Notes under the pieces: model-generated
Told to the model about the DNA's origin: nothing
The model's input: only the letters and a program-made list of their open reading frames with translations
Database searches by the model: none
In this document: positions 33,222 through 43,591 of the stretch, piece after piece
How the letters are laid out: each line of letters begins with the position of its first letter
Numbering within the stretch: the first letter of the stretch is position 1
Position numbers and translations under genes: made by a program
Source of the DNA: Isotricha intestinalis
Taxonomy: Eukaryota; Ciliophora; Litostomatea; Vestibuliferida; Isotrichidae
Assembly (NCBI GenBank): GCA_023807065.1
Contig: JAJJLU010003473.1
Location: 1-64,000 of the forward strand
Length of the DNA stretch: 64,000 nt
Direction of reading: 5' to 3'

Positions 33222-34155
33222 TCATTTCTCCGTTTTTTTCCTTTTTGATAATTTCTTTATTATTTTAATTGTATCATTAAACTCAACATCAAACTCCCAA
33301 TTATTATTTGCCAATTTTTCTTTTTAATTTTCTTAAACACATTTATTATTCTATCATAAGCTTCTTTAATATTATTTATTTATATCAAAATATTTTCCTT
33401 TATAAGAATATCTGTATAATCCTCTTCATGTATTTTTCTATTTAGAAAAGAATCATTATATGGATCTTTATTTATCGTATAAAACAATTCCAATCTTATT
33501 ATTATTTTTATCTTCTTCATATAACTTTAAGTAATTTATATGTTTTTTCTGCTTACCATTTTTAATTTATATTAATTATTATAATTATAAATATTTCAGT
33601 TCTTTTTTATAAATTATTTTTTATGTGTTATTTAAATTCTTTGATTAAATGATTAGTATATTGAATTTGATTGTTTTTTGAAAAAATATATTTAAGAATA
33701 AATTACTTTTGGATTTTTATTATTTATTTTATTTCATTTTCATTGCATAATCTTTCTTTTAAAATACCAAAAAAACTTTACATTAAGTATTTTTTTCAAT
33801 TCTATTTTGAAAAAAATGCTTTAAATTTGAAAAGAATTAAAACATCATCTCCTATTATTTCATCATTTTCAAGATAACCAATGAGTATATTATTATTAAA
33901 AGAAAAAATTGAACTTTCATCATTTATAAGACTTTCCTTGGTATTTATTTTTAGAGAATTAAACTCATTTTTTTTTAACTTTTGGTGGGAAATTAAATTA
34001 AATTGAATTCAAAAGGATTATTTATATATTCTTTTTTTATTATTGAAATTTATAAATTTCAAATATGTTTAATTTATTATATATCATTTATTTCAAATAA
34101 ATTGATTTTTACTTGTTTTAAAGATAAAGCCTTTTTACTTTTTTGAATAATTTTA
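33222..34155 (-). pseudogene. Decayed protein gene, family unknown
   Basis: Read on the minus strand, this spacer shows coding-like composition in pieces joined by frame changes and stops. One open stretch of about 58 codons (roughly 33800-33980) includes NNNILIGYLENDEIIGDDVL. Later pieces read KDPYNDSFLNRKIHEEDY and NNNWEFDVEFNDTIKIIKK and end at TGA. Stops of all three kinds and at least three frame shifts interrupt it. I see no set of GTA...TAG introns that would rescue it. The plus-strand frame at 33671-33877 is its mirror. I cannot name the ancestor. Confidence 0.5.
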
Positions 34156-34226
34156 TTTAAAGAAATTATTTAAATTTTATTTTGGAAGGTCAAATTAAAT
34201 ATTAATATTAAATTATTCTTATATAA

Positions 34227-35128
34227 ATGAATACAAGAAATACAATATTATGGTTAGGAAATATTGAATCTTGGATGAATGTTCATTATATAAAAGAAAC
34301 TTTGAATGAATTGGGTATATTTCCTATAAAAATTACAATGAAACCAAAAGTTTCGAAAAAAGGATGTGCACTTCTAGAATTTGATTCCTATGAAACAGCT
34401 TTAAATATATTAAAAAAATATAATGGCATAAATCATAAAAATTTAAATATTAAATTAAATTGGGTTAAAACTTATAATAGATTAAATGAAGAAAAACAAG
34501 TTAAATTCACTGTATAAAATATTTATATAAATATATTTAGTTGTTTGTAGGAAATATTGATAAAACAATTCCAAATGAAGAACTCAAAAAATATTTTCTC
34601 AATTTATATACTTCAATTATAAGTGTTAAAATAATATTTGATCAAGAAACAGGAAAATCAAAAGGTTTTGGATTTGTAGAATTTACAAATTATAGGGAAT
34701 TTAATAAGGCTTTAAATAATAAAAATCCAGTTTATCTTGGTAAGCAAAAATTAGTTTTTAATTCAGGAAAAAATAAATATAATAATTATGATGAGTATAA
34801 ACCTATTATGAATAAAAATATTATTACACATAGTGATAGTACAAATTCATTTAATTTAACTCAATTATCAACAGAAACTGGGAATTCTGTTTTTAATAGT
34901 TTAAATAATTCTATTAGAAATTCTACTAATTCTTTTATTGAAGAGAATTTACATTATAGTAAACCGAATATTGAAAAAATTTATTATAGAAATGAAGATG
35001 AACAATTTTGTCATGATATAAATGTTGCTTTCCAAAATATTTCTAAAATGGCTTTTGAAAGTGGAAAAGGTAATTTTAATTCATGTAATTATTATTGTAA
35101 TTATTTTCTTAAAAAAAATAATTTTTAA
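34227..35128 (+). CDS. Two-RRM RNA-binding protein, SECp43/TRNAU1AP-Nam8 type, two exons
   Basis: Exon 1 is 34227-34511 and exon 2 is 34541-35128. The intron (34512-34540, 29 nt, GTATAA...TTTAG) splits the protein exactly between two RRM domains in phase 0 and gives 290 residues. RRM1 begins TILWLGNIESWMNVHYIKE. RRM2 begins LFVGNIDKTIPNEELKKYF, has GKSKGFGFVEF as RNP1 and spans about 96-170. The signature opening LWLGNIE.WM and LFVGNID.....EL..YF..LY match the Nam8/RBP45/SECp43 family. In animals SECp43 aids selenocysteine tRNA handling, while fungal and plant relatives act in splicing. Which role holds here is open. The tail is N/S-rich. Confidence 0.82.
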
Positions 35129-35405
35129 TGAAATTTTTGAAATGAGTTTTCAAAATTTTTTTATTAGAAAATTATATACCGAATTTATATATTGAAAACT
35201 TAATTATTATTATATAATTAAAACAAATTTTTTAGTATATAAATATTAGAATTTATAAAAAGTGATTTTGTTATATTAAGAATATAGTATAAAAAAAATT
35301 GGGATGAATTCTTTATAGTAATTGATTTATAATTATATTTTTATTAAATTATAAAATAAATAAATTTTTTGAATCCTTTTATCTTAAATTTTGTTTATTT
35401 ATTAA

Positions 35406-36212
35406 ATGGAATCAAATAGCAATTACAAATTATTAATTATAAACCATAAAAAAACTGATGATCATATAGAATATCAAATAAGAATAAATTATTTAAAAAA
35501 TGATATTTCAATAGATTTTTTTGAAAGATATTCAAACTTAAAAACATTACATGATAATTTAAGAAAAGAAACATCTGCTCAAAATTTTCCAAAATTTCCT
35601 CCAAAAAAATTTTTTGGAAGTACAGATGAAAAATTTTTAAATCAAAGACAAACAGAATTAAATAGTTATTTTGAGCAAATATTTAATTCAAATGAATTCT
35701 CTCAATTACCTTCTTTAAAAAAATGGATTGAAGATTCATTGAAAAAACATAGAAAAGATGGTACTAAAATAAAAGATAATCAAATTCCAAGTCCTTCAAA
35801 TAATAATAATATTAATAACATTCAACAAGAAAAAAGCCCAGTAATTAAAAAAAATAATAACAGTCAATTAAATGAAGAAAATAATAAGAATTTAATTGAT
35901 GATTTTAATAATAAATTAATTGATATTGAAAATTATTTGAATGATGCTAATAAAGAAGATTATGAATATGAAAAAAAATTACAAGAAGCTATTTTAAAAA
36001 CTGGAATTTTTAGTGAAAAAGAAATTTTAACTTCTAAATTATTTAAAATTGAAAATGGAAATGATGAAAACTTTGATTTAATAGGAAAAAATTATGATGA
36101 ATTTATAGATAATGAAAACAATATTAATAAAGAATTAGATAATTATTTTCATGATATTAATGAAAGAGTACAATGTTATTTCCAAACAGAGAATCTAATA
36201 GTACCTATTTAA
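35406..36212 (+). CDS. PX-domain (phosphoinositide-binding) protein
   Basis: A 268-residue protein with an N-terminal PX domain (about 5-118). Visible hallmarks are the FFERYSNLKTLHDNLR block, with the basic Arg and Tyr that contact the lipid head group, and the proline-rich FPKFPPKKFFG. This is followed by LNQRQTELNSYFEQIF. PX proteins bind PtdIns3P on endosomes and sort membrane cargo. After a disordered linker (about 120-165) is a helical C-terminal region but no BAR domain large enough to be a classical SNX-BAR. The start ATG is the first in frame. Confidence 0.85.
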   Translation: MESNSNYKLLIINHKKTDDHIEYQIRINYLKNDISIDFFERYSNLKTLHDNLRKETSAQNFPKFPPKKFFGSTDEKFLNQRQTELNSYFEQIFNSNEFSQLPSLKKWIEDSLKKHRKDGTKIKDNQIPSPSNNNNINNIQQEKSPVIKKNNNSQLNEENNKNLIDDFNNKLIDIENYLNDANKEDYEYEKKLQEAILKTGIFSEKEILTSKLFKIENGNDENFDLIGKNYDEFIDNENNINKELDNYFHDINERVQCYFQTENLIVPI

Positions 36213-36550
36213 AGTTTTTTTATATAAAAATTAATGAAAGTTAAAAAATGCATAAATAATTAAAATAAAAATTTATAATAATCATTTGATAATATTATTT
36301 TTTTCAACAATGTTTTTTATTCGCTTTAATATCCTATTTTTAATCTACAATTAATTGATGACAATTTCTAAATCAATCATAAAATAAAAATTAAATCAAT
36401 AAAATATTTATTTTATAATTATATATTTATTGTAATGTATTGTTTAGATATTAAAAATAATTTAACTATTGTCAAATTGATATTTAAAATTATTATCTTT
36501 ATATTTTATAAAGTTAAATAAACAAATTAAAAAAACATAAAATCATTTTT
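36213..36550. other. Convergent spacer, no gene seen
   Basis: An AT-rich spacer between the PX gene and the large calpain-like gene, which converge here. Nothing recognised on either strand. Confidence 0.5.
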
Positions 36551-39500
36551 TTAAGCAAATTGAAATTGGAAAGAGACAATACCAGATATATTTTTTTCAC
36601 ATAATTTCAATTTAAATAATTTTATATTATTTTTTTTTAAAGTAAAATAAAATATTTCATCATCACCTTCATCAGGAAAAACACATTTTAAACCTTTCAT
36701 AATAAATTTCATTTTTAAATCATCATCTTCATATTTATTTTCAAGTAAAACAACAAATCCATTTTCGTATTCCATCATATATTGAATTATCATTCCTTCT
36801 TCATCTAATTCTTCTTTTAATCCATTATTAATTATAAAATTTATTAATTTATCATCTGATATTTTTACTTTTGATTCTGAATTAATAATAAAATTAAAAT
36901 TCTCATTTAATTTTAAAAAAATTATTAAATAATCACTTTTATCATTTAATGTTAGATTAATTATATTTTCTTCATTTTTTTGAAGAGAATTTTTTTCTTC
37001 ATTATCTAAATAAAAAGCATAATCTTTAACTGAGTTTTTATAAATTTTTTCAGGTTTAATTGTTATTTCTTGTTCATATTCACTTTGAGAATTATCAAAG
37101 AAATTAAATAAAAAAGGAAATTTTTTTTTATTAAAATTTTTATATTCTTCTTTAGGAAAAATATTATCATATATTAAAAGACCCATATCACATTTTTTAG
37201 GCTTTAAATATTTTTTAGAATAATCTTCAAGACAAATTTTTAAAACAGAATAAAAATCATTTAAATCAATCTGAGATTTTTCCAATTCAATTTTATTGTT
37301 ACTATAAGTACATAAAGTATATCCATGGAAATTTTCAACATTTTTATTAATATATCTGCAAATAATATCTGAATAAATATAATATTTTCCTTCATTTAAA
37401 ACACAATCAATAGAAAAATTTCTTTCATTAGATGTTAAACTATTAATATATTTAAAATATTCATCTGTTATTAAAATAAAAGAAGGCATTAAATTAACAT
37501 ATTGATTAAATTTTGGGTTTTTTTGATGAAATTGGATATTAATTTTAGTATTATCTTTTAGTATATTTAAAATAGTAATATTAGGTTGAATTATTTCATC
37601 TTTTGAATAATGAATATTTGAAGAATAATATGGAGTGTCACTTTCACTAGGATAAATTTTACATATATATAAAACTGAAAAATAATTATAAAAATCATCT
37701 AAAGAAATAAAAAATTCATCTTCATCTTTTGGAATATTATTTTTTAAAGAAGGAATCCATTTTTTACTATTTTTACACCAATTACCATAATATTTTTGAC
37801 TTCCAAATATATTTTTCATTAATATTAAATTTTCAATGGTAATTCCAATATTAAAAATTTTCAAATCATTAATAATATAATTATTGCCAGGGATTAAACC
37901 TACATCAAATGAATTAGAATTATTTGCTTTAGCACAAATAATATATTTTTCATTTAAAGCTTCATTTATTATATTTTTAACTTCGTTTTTTTTTAAAGAT
38001 GCAATTTCAATTTTATTAGTTGGAGCATCAGTTAATAAATCAAATATTTCAGAAACATTACCATTTAATATATTAGTATATCCACCACAAATTTTAGCAT
38101 AAGCTTTTTCAATTAAATTTAACCAAATTAATTTGGCGTTTAATGATGAAAAAGCAAAAAATTTATTATCTTTCTTGTTTTCAATACAAGGAAAACTTTC
38201 ATCAATTAAAACCATTTTCCAAATACCATCAACTCTCAAATTTATACCATATAAACCATTAATACTTTTTTCATAAAAAGGAAATAATTTATATATAATA
38301 GAAGGATATTTTAATAAAGCATAAATACCATTTAAATAATAATAATTAGTTAATATTCCTGAATTAATATGATAATTTTGTCCTTCAAATTCATTTGTTG
38401 GAGGTAAAATTTTAAAATTATTTGTATATAATATCATATCTACTTTTTCCCATTTAACCTCATAATTTTCAATATAACCTAAACTATAATAATCAGCTGG
38501 AAATAAAGGATCATTAAATTCTTCTATTGAATCTTGTGGAATTTCTTGCTTTTTAAAAATATTAGTATATTCATTTTGGAAATCTAAATCTGCAAAACTA
38601 CTTGTATTTATATCTCCATTTGGCATTATTAATAATATCTCTTTTTGATTTATTTTTATTGGTTCGTTTTCAATATCTTGTTTTAATTCTAATAAATTTT
38701 CATTATATTTTGATTTTATTGATGATAATATTTTTTCTTCTTGCTCTTTATTCATTTTATTTATTAAGATTATTTGGATTTTTTTATATTTATTATATAA
38801 CAATGTTAATTTTGAGACATTTTTCATATCTTTTTCCATTAGTTTTTTTATTGAATTTAATTTCTGAGTAACTTTAATAATATCATTATTATTAATTTCT
38901 TCTTCTGTAATTAAACCATTGTAGTTTTCATTGTTTTCTTCTAGGGATTCAGGATTTTGAGCAATAAGAATTCCTCTTTTAATATTTTGTTTAGGCTGGA
39001 TGTTATTGGTATAATAATTTACAGTTCTTTCATTATTTACTAAAGCCTTATATATTTTAATTTTTTCTTCAAGAGAATAATTTTCATCAAAATAATTGTC
39101 TTCAATATTTTCTATAATTTTTACAGCTTTCATTAAAGCAATAATAGAAATAAGAGATGAAGTGGTATGAAGTTGATATAATAATTTAGATAAAATTCTC
39201 CAATCACAATAAATTCTTTTTAAATCATATAAATTATTATCACTATCTTTAATTAAATATAAAGAATTATCATCAATATATTTTTTTTCTTTTATCATTT
39301 CATTAAAAGTATTAAAATCAATTTCAATATCTTTTATTTCAGAATAACTTTCATATTTTTTTGGAGCCATTGGATAAGGTTCTAATAATGAATTTTTAAG
39401 TAAGTATTCATCATAAAAATCAAATTTTTTATCATAATCGTATTTATTTAATTCATAATCAATTTCTCTTTGAATTTCAGTTTTTAACATTTCTATTATT

Positions 39501-40831
39501 TTATTATAATTTTCTTTACAAGAAATTAAATCTCTTATATTCACATTTTTAATAGAAGGTTTATCCCATTTTTCTTTATTTTTACTTTTAGTGTTAATAA
39601 AACTTGAATTATTATCATTTTTTATTCTTGAAATATTTAATGAATTGTCATTTTCATTTTCTTTTGCTTTTGAAGTATTTAAAGTATCATTTTGTAAACT
39701 TTGTTTTTTTTTTATTTGAATTTTTTGGTTATTATATAATTCTTCTGCTTCACTCATTAAATTTTCTTTATTTATAATTTCCATGAAATTATTATTTCTA
39801 TTTTCTCTTTCAACATTTAAAGACCTTGTTCTTTCTCTTTTTGTATTTCTTTCATTTTTATTTATTCTCTCTATATTTTCTTTAATCGATAAATCAATAT
39901 TTTCACTATTAAAATCTTTAATTAAATTATATTTAATTAAATCATCTGAAATTTTTTGTTGCTCTCTGAAAATATTTTCTTCGAAAATTAAATAATCATT
40001 TAATTTCTCATTTAATTTTAAATTTATAGGTAAATTATCAATGCAGACATTAGTAATAGAAGATTCAATAAAACAAGGAGAAATCATATTTAAACCTTTA
40101 TCAGAGATTTGAATTTTTAAAGTTTTTAATTCTTTACCATAATCACCAAATAAAAAAGGAGTTCCATTTTTTTCTCCAAAAGTTTTCATTAAACCACTTC
40201 TACATTTAAATCCAATAAAATTTATTTTATTACTATAACAACCAAAAATATGAGTTATACTATCATAGGATTTAAATTCTTCTATATATAATAATGGAAT
40301 TTCTAAAATTTTAAAATATGGTTTAGTGGATTTTTCATCATATAAATTACAAGGAAAAATATCATCATAAAGTATTTTCAAACCTTTTATTTCTTTATTT
40401 TCACCTTGTAATAAAATTAAATCACTTATTCTATTATAATTTCTACAATTATTACTATTATATGTTGGATTATTTAATTCAAATCCAGCATGTTGATTTT
40501 TCCAATCTTTAATTAATGAATTCATTATAAATATAAAAAATTTTTTCAAAGGAAATGATATTTTTGTTTTCCCTAATTTATATTCAAAGTATTTATTTAT
40601 GAAACGAGGTATTGTTAAATATTTTCTATTTATTCCAATTATTTCTTTAAATATATCAAATAAATTTATTTGTAGTTGAAGGTAAGAAAAACATTCTTCA
40701 AAACGAGAATATGATGCATAATATTTTGATTGGTCATAAAATATATAATCAAATAAAATTTGAAGTGTTTTATATTCTTTTTCTGATAAACAATCTTTAT
40801 TATTTTTAAATTTTAAATTATTACATGACAT
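36551..40831 (-). CDS. Giant calpain-fold protein, catalytic Cys and His lost (pseudoprotease)
   Basis: A 1,426-residue protein. The calpain core is at about 775-1025. The expected Cys site reads GILTNYYYLNG, with Tyr830 in place of Cys. The expected His reads PGNNYII, with Asn983 in place of His. The Asn is kept (MKNIFG, Asn1007). Structural landmarks persist: VDGIWKMVLIDESFP and LIEKAYAKICGGYTNILNG. Calpain-type beta-sandwich regions follow to the end. The N-terminal 300 residues hold an EF-hand-like helical part and a globular segment containing IFGCYSNKINFIGFKCRSG and FGEKNGTPFLFG, perhaps lectin-like. A charged linker (300-430) precedes another helical region. Two of three catalytic residues are gone, so a structural or regulatory role is likely. 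Confidence 0.83.
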   Translation of the reverse strand: MSCNNLKFKNNKDCLSEKEYKTLQILFDYIFYDQSKYYASYSRFEECFSYLQLQINLFDIFKEIIGINRKYLTIPRFINKYFEYKLGKTKISFPLKKFFIFIMNSLIKDWKNQHAGFELNNPTYNSNNCRNYNRISDLILLQGENKEIKGLKILYDDIFPCNLYDEKSTKPYFKILEIPLLYIEEFKSYDSITHIFGCYSNKINFIGFKCRSGLMKTFGEKNGTPFLFGDYGKELKTLKIQISDKGLNMISPCFIESSITNVCIDNLPINLKLNEKLNDYLIFEENIFREQQKISDDLIKYNLIKDFNSENIDLSIKENIERINKNERNTKRERTRSLNVERENRNNNFMEIINKENLMSEAEELYNNQKIQIKKKQSLQNDTLNTSKAKENENDNSLNISRIKNDNNSSFINTKSKNKEKWDKPSIKNVNIRDLISCKENYNKIIEMLKTEIQREIDYELNKYDYDKKFDFYDEYLLKNSLLEPYPMAPKKYESYSEIKDIEIDFNTFNEMIKEKKYIDDNSLYLIKDSDNNLYDLKRIYCDWRILSKLLYQLHTTSSLISIIALMKAVKIIENIEDNYFDENYSLEEKIKIYKALVNNERTVNYYTNNIQPKQNIKRGILIAQNPESLEENNENYNGLITEEEINNNDIIKVTQKLNSIKKLMEKDMKNVSKLTLLYNKYKKIQIILINKMNKEQEEKILSSIKSKYNENLLELKQDIENEPIKINQKEILLIMPNGDINTSSFADLDFQNEYTNIFKKQEIPQDSIEEFNDPLFPADYYSLGYIENYEVKWEKVDMILYTNNFKILPPTNEFEGQNYHINSGILTNYYYLNGIYALLKYPSIIYKLFPFYEKSINGLYGINLRVDGIWKMVLIDESFPCIENKKDNKFFAFSSLNAKLIWLNLIEKAYAKICGGYTNILNGNVSEIFDLLTDAPTNKIEIASLKKNEVKNIINEALNEKYIICAKANNSNSFDVGLIPGNNYIINDLKIFNIGITIENLILMKNIFGSQKYYGNWCKNSKKWIPSLKNNIPKDEDEFFISLDDFYNYFSVLYICKIYPSESDTPYYSSNIHYSKDEIIQPNITILNILKDNTKINIQFHQKNPKFNQYVNLMPSFILITDEYFKYINSLTSNERNFSIDCVLNEGKYYIYSDIICRYINKNVENFHGYTLCTYSNNKIELEKSQIDLNDFYSVLKICLEDYSKKYLKPKKCDMGLLIYDNIFPKEEYKNFNKKKFPFLFNFFDNSQSEYEQEITIKPEKIYKNSVKDYAFYLDNEEKNSLQKNEENIINLTLNDKSDYLIIFLKLNENFNFIINSESKVKISDDKLINFIINNGLKEELDEEGMIIQYMMEYENGFVVLLENKYEDDDLKMKFIMKGLKCVFPDEGDDEIFYFTLKKNNIKLFKLKLCEKNISGIVSFQFQFA

Positions 40832-41265
40832 TTTTTTAATAAAATTTTTATTTTAAACGTTTAAAAAATAATTGATAAAATATATTAAAAACTTTCCTGT
40901 TTAAATTATAATAAATAATATTTTTTTACTAATTTTTATCCAATTCTATTTTAAACATATATTCAATTATTATTTTAGGAATCTTTATTTTTTAAAGAAT
41001 AATATCCGTTAAACCACAAATATAATTTTAGTTTTGTTATCATATATTTTTTTATTTTTCCATTTCTTAATCATTTCTTTTCCAAATTGTATAGAGATTA
41101 TATTTATTATGTTAAATATTATATAAGCTTCTTTATAAATGAATTATATAAAACATTTATTTTTTATTTATTTTTTTAATTAAAATGTCAAATAAAAAAT
41201 TAAAAAAAAATATTATAAAAATTTTTGTAAAATTGAATCCTGAATTATTTTTTTAATTTATTTTT
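40832..41265. other. Spacer, no gene seen
   Basis: About 430 bases between the start of the calpain-like gene and the 3' end of the next minus-strand gene. AT-rich, no coding or RNA signal. Confidence 0.5.
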
Positions 41266-42057
41266 TTATTTTTTTTTTGCTTCTTTTTTGGCTTCTTTTT
41301 CTGCTTCTTTTTGAGCCTTTTTGGCTTCTTTTTCTGCTTCTTTTTGAGCCTTTTTGGCTTCTTTTTCTTCTTCTTTTTGAGCCTTTTTGGCTTCTTTTTC
41401 TTCTTCTTTTTGAGCCTTTTTGTCTTCTTTTTCTTCTTCTTTTTCTTCATGAACATTTAAATCTTGAGTTAAATCATCAATTTTTTCTTCTTGACTTTGT
41501 TCAAGAGGTTGTAATTGGATAATTTCTTTTACTTGTTGTTGTTGTCTCTCTTTTGTTAAAGGTGTTTGAACTTTAATATTTCCTTGTTTTTCCGGAATTT
41601 CTTCTTCAAATTCTTTTAATTCATTTTGTTGATTTATATCTTCATCAAATTCTTGATTTGGTTGTTCAATTTCTTCATTTAATTCTTCAGTTACTTGCTG
41701 AGGTTCTTCACTCATTAAACTATTAAATAATTCTTCACCTTCAACATCAAATAATTGTTCTTCATTATCTGAAGGAATTCCACTTTCTGGAACTGAAATC
41801 ATTTCATCTTCTTTTCCTTTTTTTTCTTTTACTTCTAAGTTTATTTCTTTTAATGTTTTTTTCAATAATTTAATTGCTTCTTTAATCTCTCTCTCAGCAG
41901 TCCATAATTCATTTTTATTCCCTAAATGATTTACTGGTCTACCTTTTACTTTATTATGTTTAGATTTTACTAATTTTTTATTGAAGTTGAAACTTGATGA
42001 ATATTGGAATAAAACTAGGAAAAAAAGAGATAAGAATTTAAAAGAAATAAGTTTCAT
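41266..42057 (-). CDS. Secreted acidic protein with C-terminal 11-residue Lys/Glu/Ala repeats
   Basis: The 263-residue product starts with a likely signal peptide, MKLISFKFLSLFFLVLFQYSSS. A basic stretch with KSKHNKVKGRPVNHLGN and a helix (about 54-80) follow. The central 120 residues are acidic and Gln-rich. The end is four tandem 11-residue units of the form KKAQKE[EA]EKEA (about 213-258) and a short KK tail. The repeat has even spacing of Ala and Lys that would form a long single helix. I know no family. It would enter the secretory route; its repeat could be a structural or adhesive rod. Another open frame in the repeat on each strand is a shadow. Confidence 0.68.
   Translation of the reverse strand: MKLISFKFLSLFFLVLFQYSSSFNFNKKLVKSKHNKVKGRPVNHLGNKNELWTAEREIKEAIKLLKKTLKEINLEVKEKKGKEDEMISVPESGIPSDNEEQLFDVEGEELFNSLMSEEPQQVTEELNEEIEQPNQEFDEDINQQNELKEFEEEIPEKQGNIKVQTPLTKERQQQQVKEIIQLQPLEQSQEEKIDDLTQDLNVHEEKEEEKEDKKAQKEEEKEAKKAQKEEEKEAKKAQKEAEKEAKKAQKEAEKEAKKEAKKK
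41277..41430 (-). repeat. 33-bp tandem repeat, about four and a half units
   Basis: Near-identical 33-bp units encode the 11-residue helix-forming repeats at the end of the secreted protein. Two units carry GAA and two GCT at one codon, separating the array into two sub-types. Confidence 0.85.
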
Positions 42058-42259
42058 AATTTTTAATTAATCTTTTTTCGTTTTTTTTATACTTAAAAAT
42101 AAATAAATATCTAATATTATTTAAAATACATTTATAAAATAATGACAATTTCTAAGTTTTACTATAATAAGAAATTATTTATTTAAAAAAAAATTATAAT
42201 ACATTATCAAATTGTATAAAAAAAGAAATTATTATTTTTAAATAATTGATAAAATAAAA

Positions 42260-43591
42260 ATGGAAAAAACTAGAAAAAAATCTATAAAAGAGAAACTAAT
42301 TAAACTAAATAAACATGATCCAATAAAAATACAAAATTTAGAATATAAAAATAATGAAATAAGAAAAGAAACAATGAGTCAAACTTTTATATCTCAAACT
42401 CCAAATTCAAATAAATTTATTAAATTAAATTTACAAAAATCCAAAAATAATCCTTCAAGTTTTTTTTCAAAGGATTCATCTCAATCAACAAAAATTTCTG
42501 GAATTTCAAAAAATAATCAAAGAAAAAAATCTGTTAAAATAAAAAGAAGTGATTTTAATATATTATTAAAAAATAATCAACCTGTTAAAATAATTAATAA
42601 AAAAGGTATTTTTCCTTCTTCTCCAAAAGAAAGATTTAGAGATTTTATTTCTTCTAAAGATAAAATATCTATAAATAATTCTATCAATGAAAAAAATAAT
42701 AATAGTGATATTAATAAAGAATTTTCATTAAATGAAACATTAAAAATTATTTCTGAAATACAAAAACAATTTGATGATAATGTTAAAGCGAATAAAAAAC
42801 CTTTGGAAATTATTAAAAAAATTATTAATAATGAATATACAATTTTTACTTATATTCCTTTATCTGATTTTCAAAAAGAAAATATTACAAAAGATATTGA
42901 AAAAACAAGTGAATTAAGAACCAAAAATTATAAAATGACTTTTCATTATATACTTTCTGCTCTTGAAGACATAAGAAATTTAATTGGAAATTTTGTTAAA
43001 GAAGAGAATAATAACAATGAAATTAATAAATTAATTGATGAAATAACAGAAAATGAAGAAAGCAATAATTCAAAAATAATGAAAGAAAATAAAGAAAATA
43101 TAATGAAAAAAATAAAAGATATGAAAATAGAAGAAAAAGAAGATGAAGATGAAAAAGATATAAAAATAGAAAAAGATAAAATCCCTAAAAGGAGAGAAGG
43201 AAAAAATAAAAGAAGTAAAACATTAATAAATATAAATTCAAGACATAATTTAAATTTAGATTTAGATGATACAGATTATAAAGATGAAATAATGTTAGAA
43301 AATGCATTAATAGTACCACCAAAAATATCAGGATTTAATCATCAAGTAGTTAAAGAAATGACAAGAATGAGAAGTAGAAAATTTTCAGTTTATGAACATG
43401 AAAAAAATAAATTTTCAAAAATATTTAAAAAAGAAATAAAAAAAGATGATGAGTTTCAACATTTCAAACATAAAAGTTATGTTGGAGAAGATATTTGTAA
43501 TAAAGTTATAAAAAGATATCATACTGAAATTATTCAAGATGATAAAATTAATAATAAAAGCAAAAATGATGATAATTGTCATCTATTTTAG
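42260..43591 (+). CDS. Uncharacterised basic, mostly disordered protein
   Basis: A 443-residue protein rich in K, N, I and S, ending with TAG. Residues 1-140 are basic and disordered with several SP/TP and basic-Ser motifs. A helical region occupies about 155-260, including LNETLKIISEIQKQFDDN and NYKMTFHYILSALEDIRN. An E/K-rich run follows, then NKRSKTLININSRHNLNLDL and KEMTRMRSRKFSVYEHEKN. No catalytic motif or known domain is visible. The clustered basic Ser sites suggest a kinase target, but this is a guess. Confidence 0.6.
   Translation: MEKTRKKSIKEKLIKLNKHDPIKIQNLEYKNNEIRKETMSQTFISQTPNSNKFIKLNLQKSKNNPSSFFSKDSSQSTKISGISKNNQRKKSVKIKRSDFNILLKNNQPVKIINKKGIFPSSPKERFRDFISSKDKISINNSINEKNNNSDINKEFSLNETLKIISEIQKQFDDNVKANKKPLEIIKKIINNEYTIFTYIPLSDFQKENITKDIEKTSELRTKNYKMTFHYILSALEDIRNLIGNFVKEENNNNEINKLIDEITENEESNNSKIMKENKENIMKKIKDMKIEEKEDEDEKDIKIEKDKIPKRREGKNKRSKTLININSRHNLNLDLDDTDYKDEIMLENALIVPPKISGFNHQVVKEMTRMRSRKFSVYEHEKNKFSKIFKKEIKKDDEFQHFKHKSYVGEDICNKVIKRYHTEIIQDDKINNKSKNDDNCHLF

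Noticed and set aside
33671..33877. 68-residue plus-strand hydrophobic frame
   Set aside because: It is opposite a better coding-like stretch of the minus-strand relic and shows no domain.
41277..41522. Leu/Phe-rich plus-strand frame with 11-residue repeats
   Set aside because: It is the antisense of the secreted protein's 33-bp repeats.
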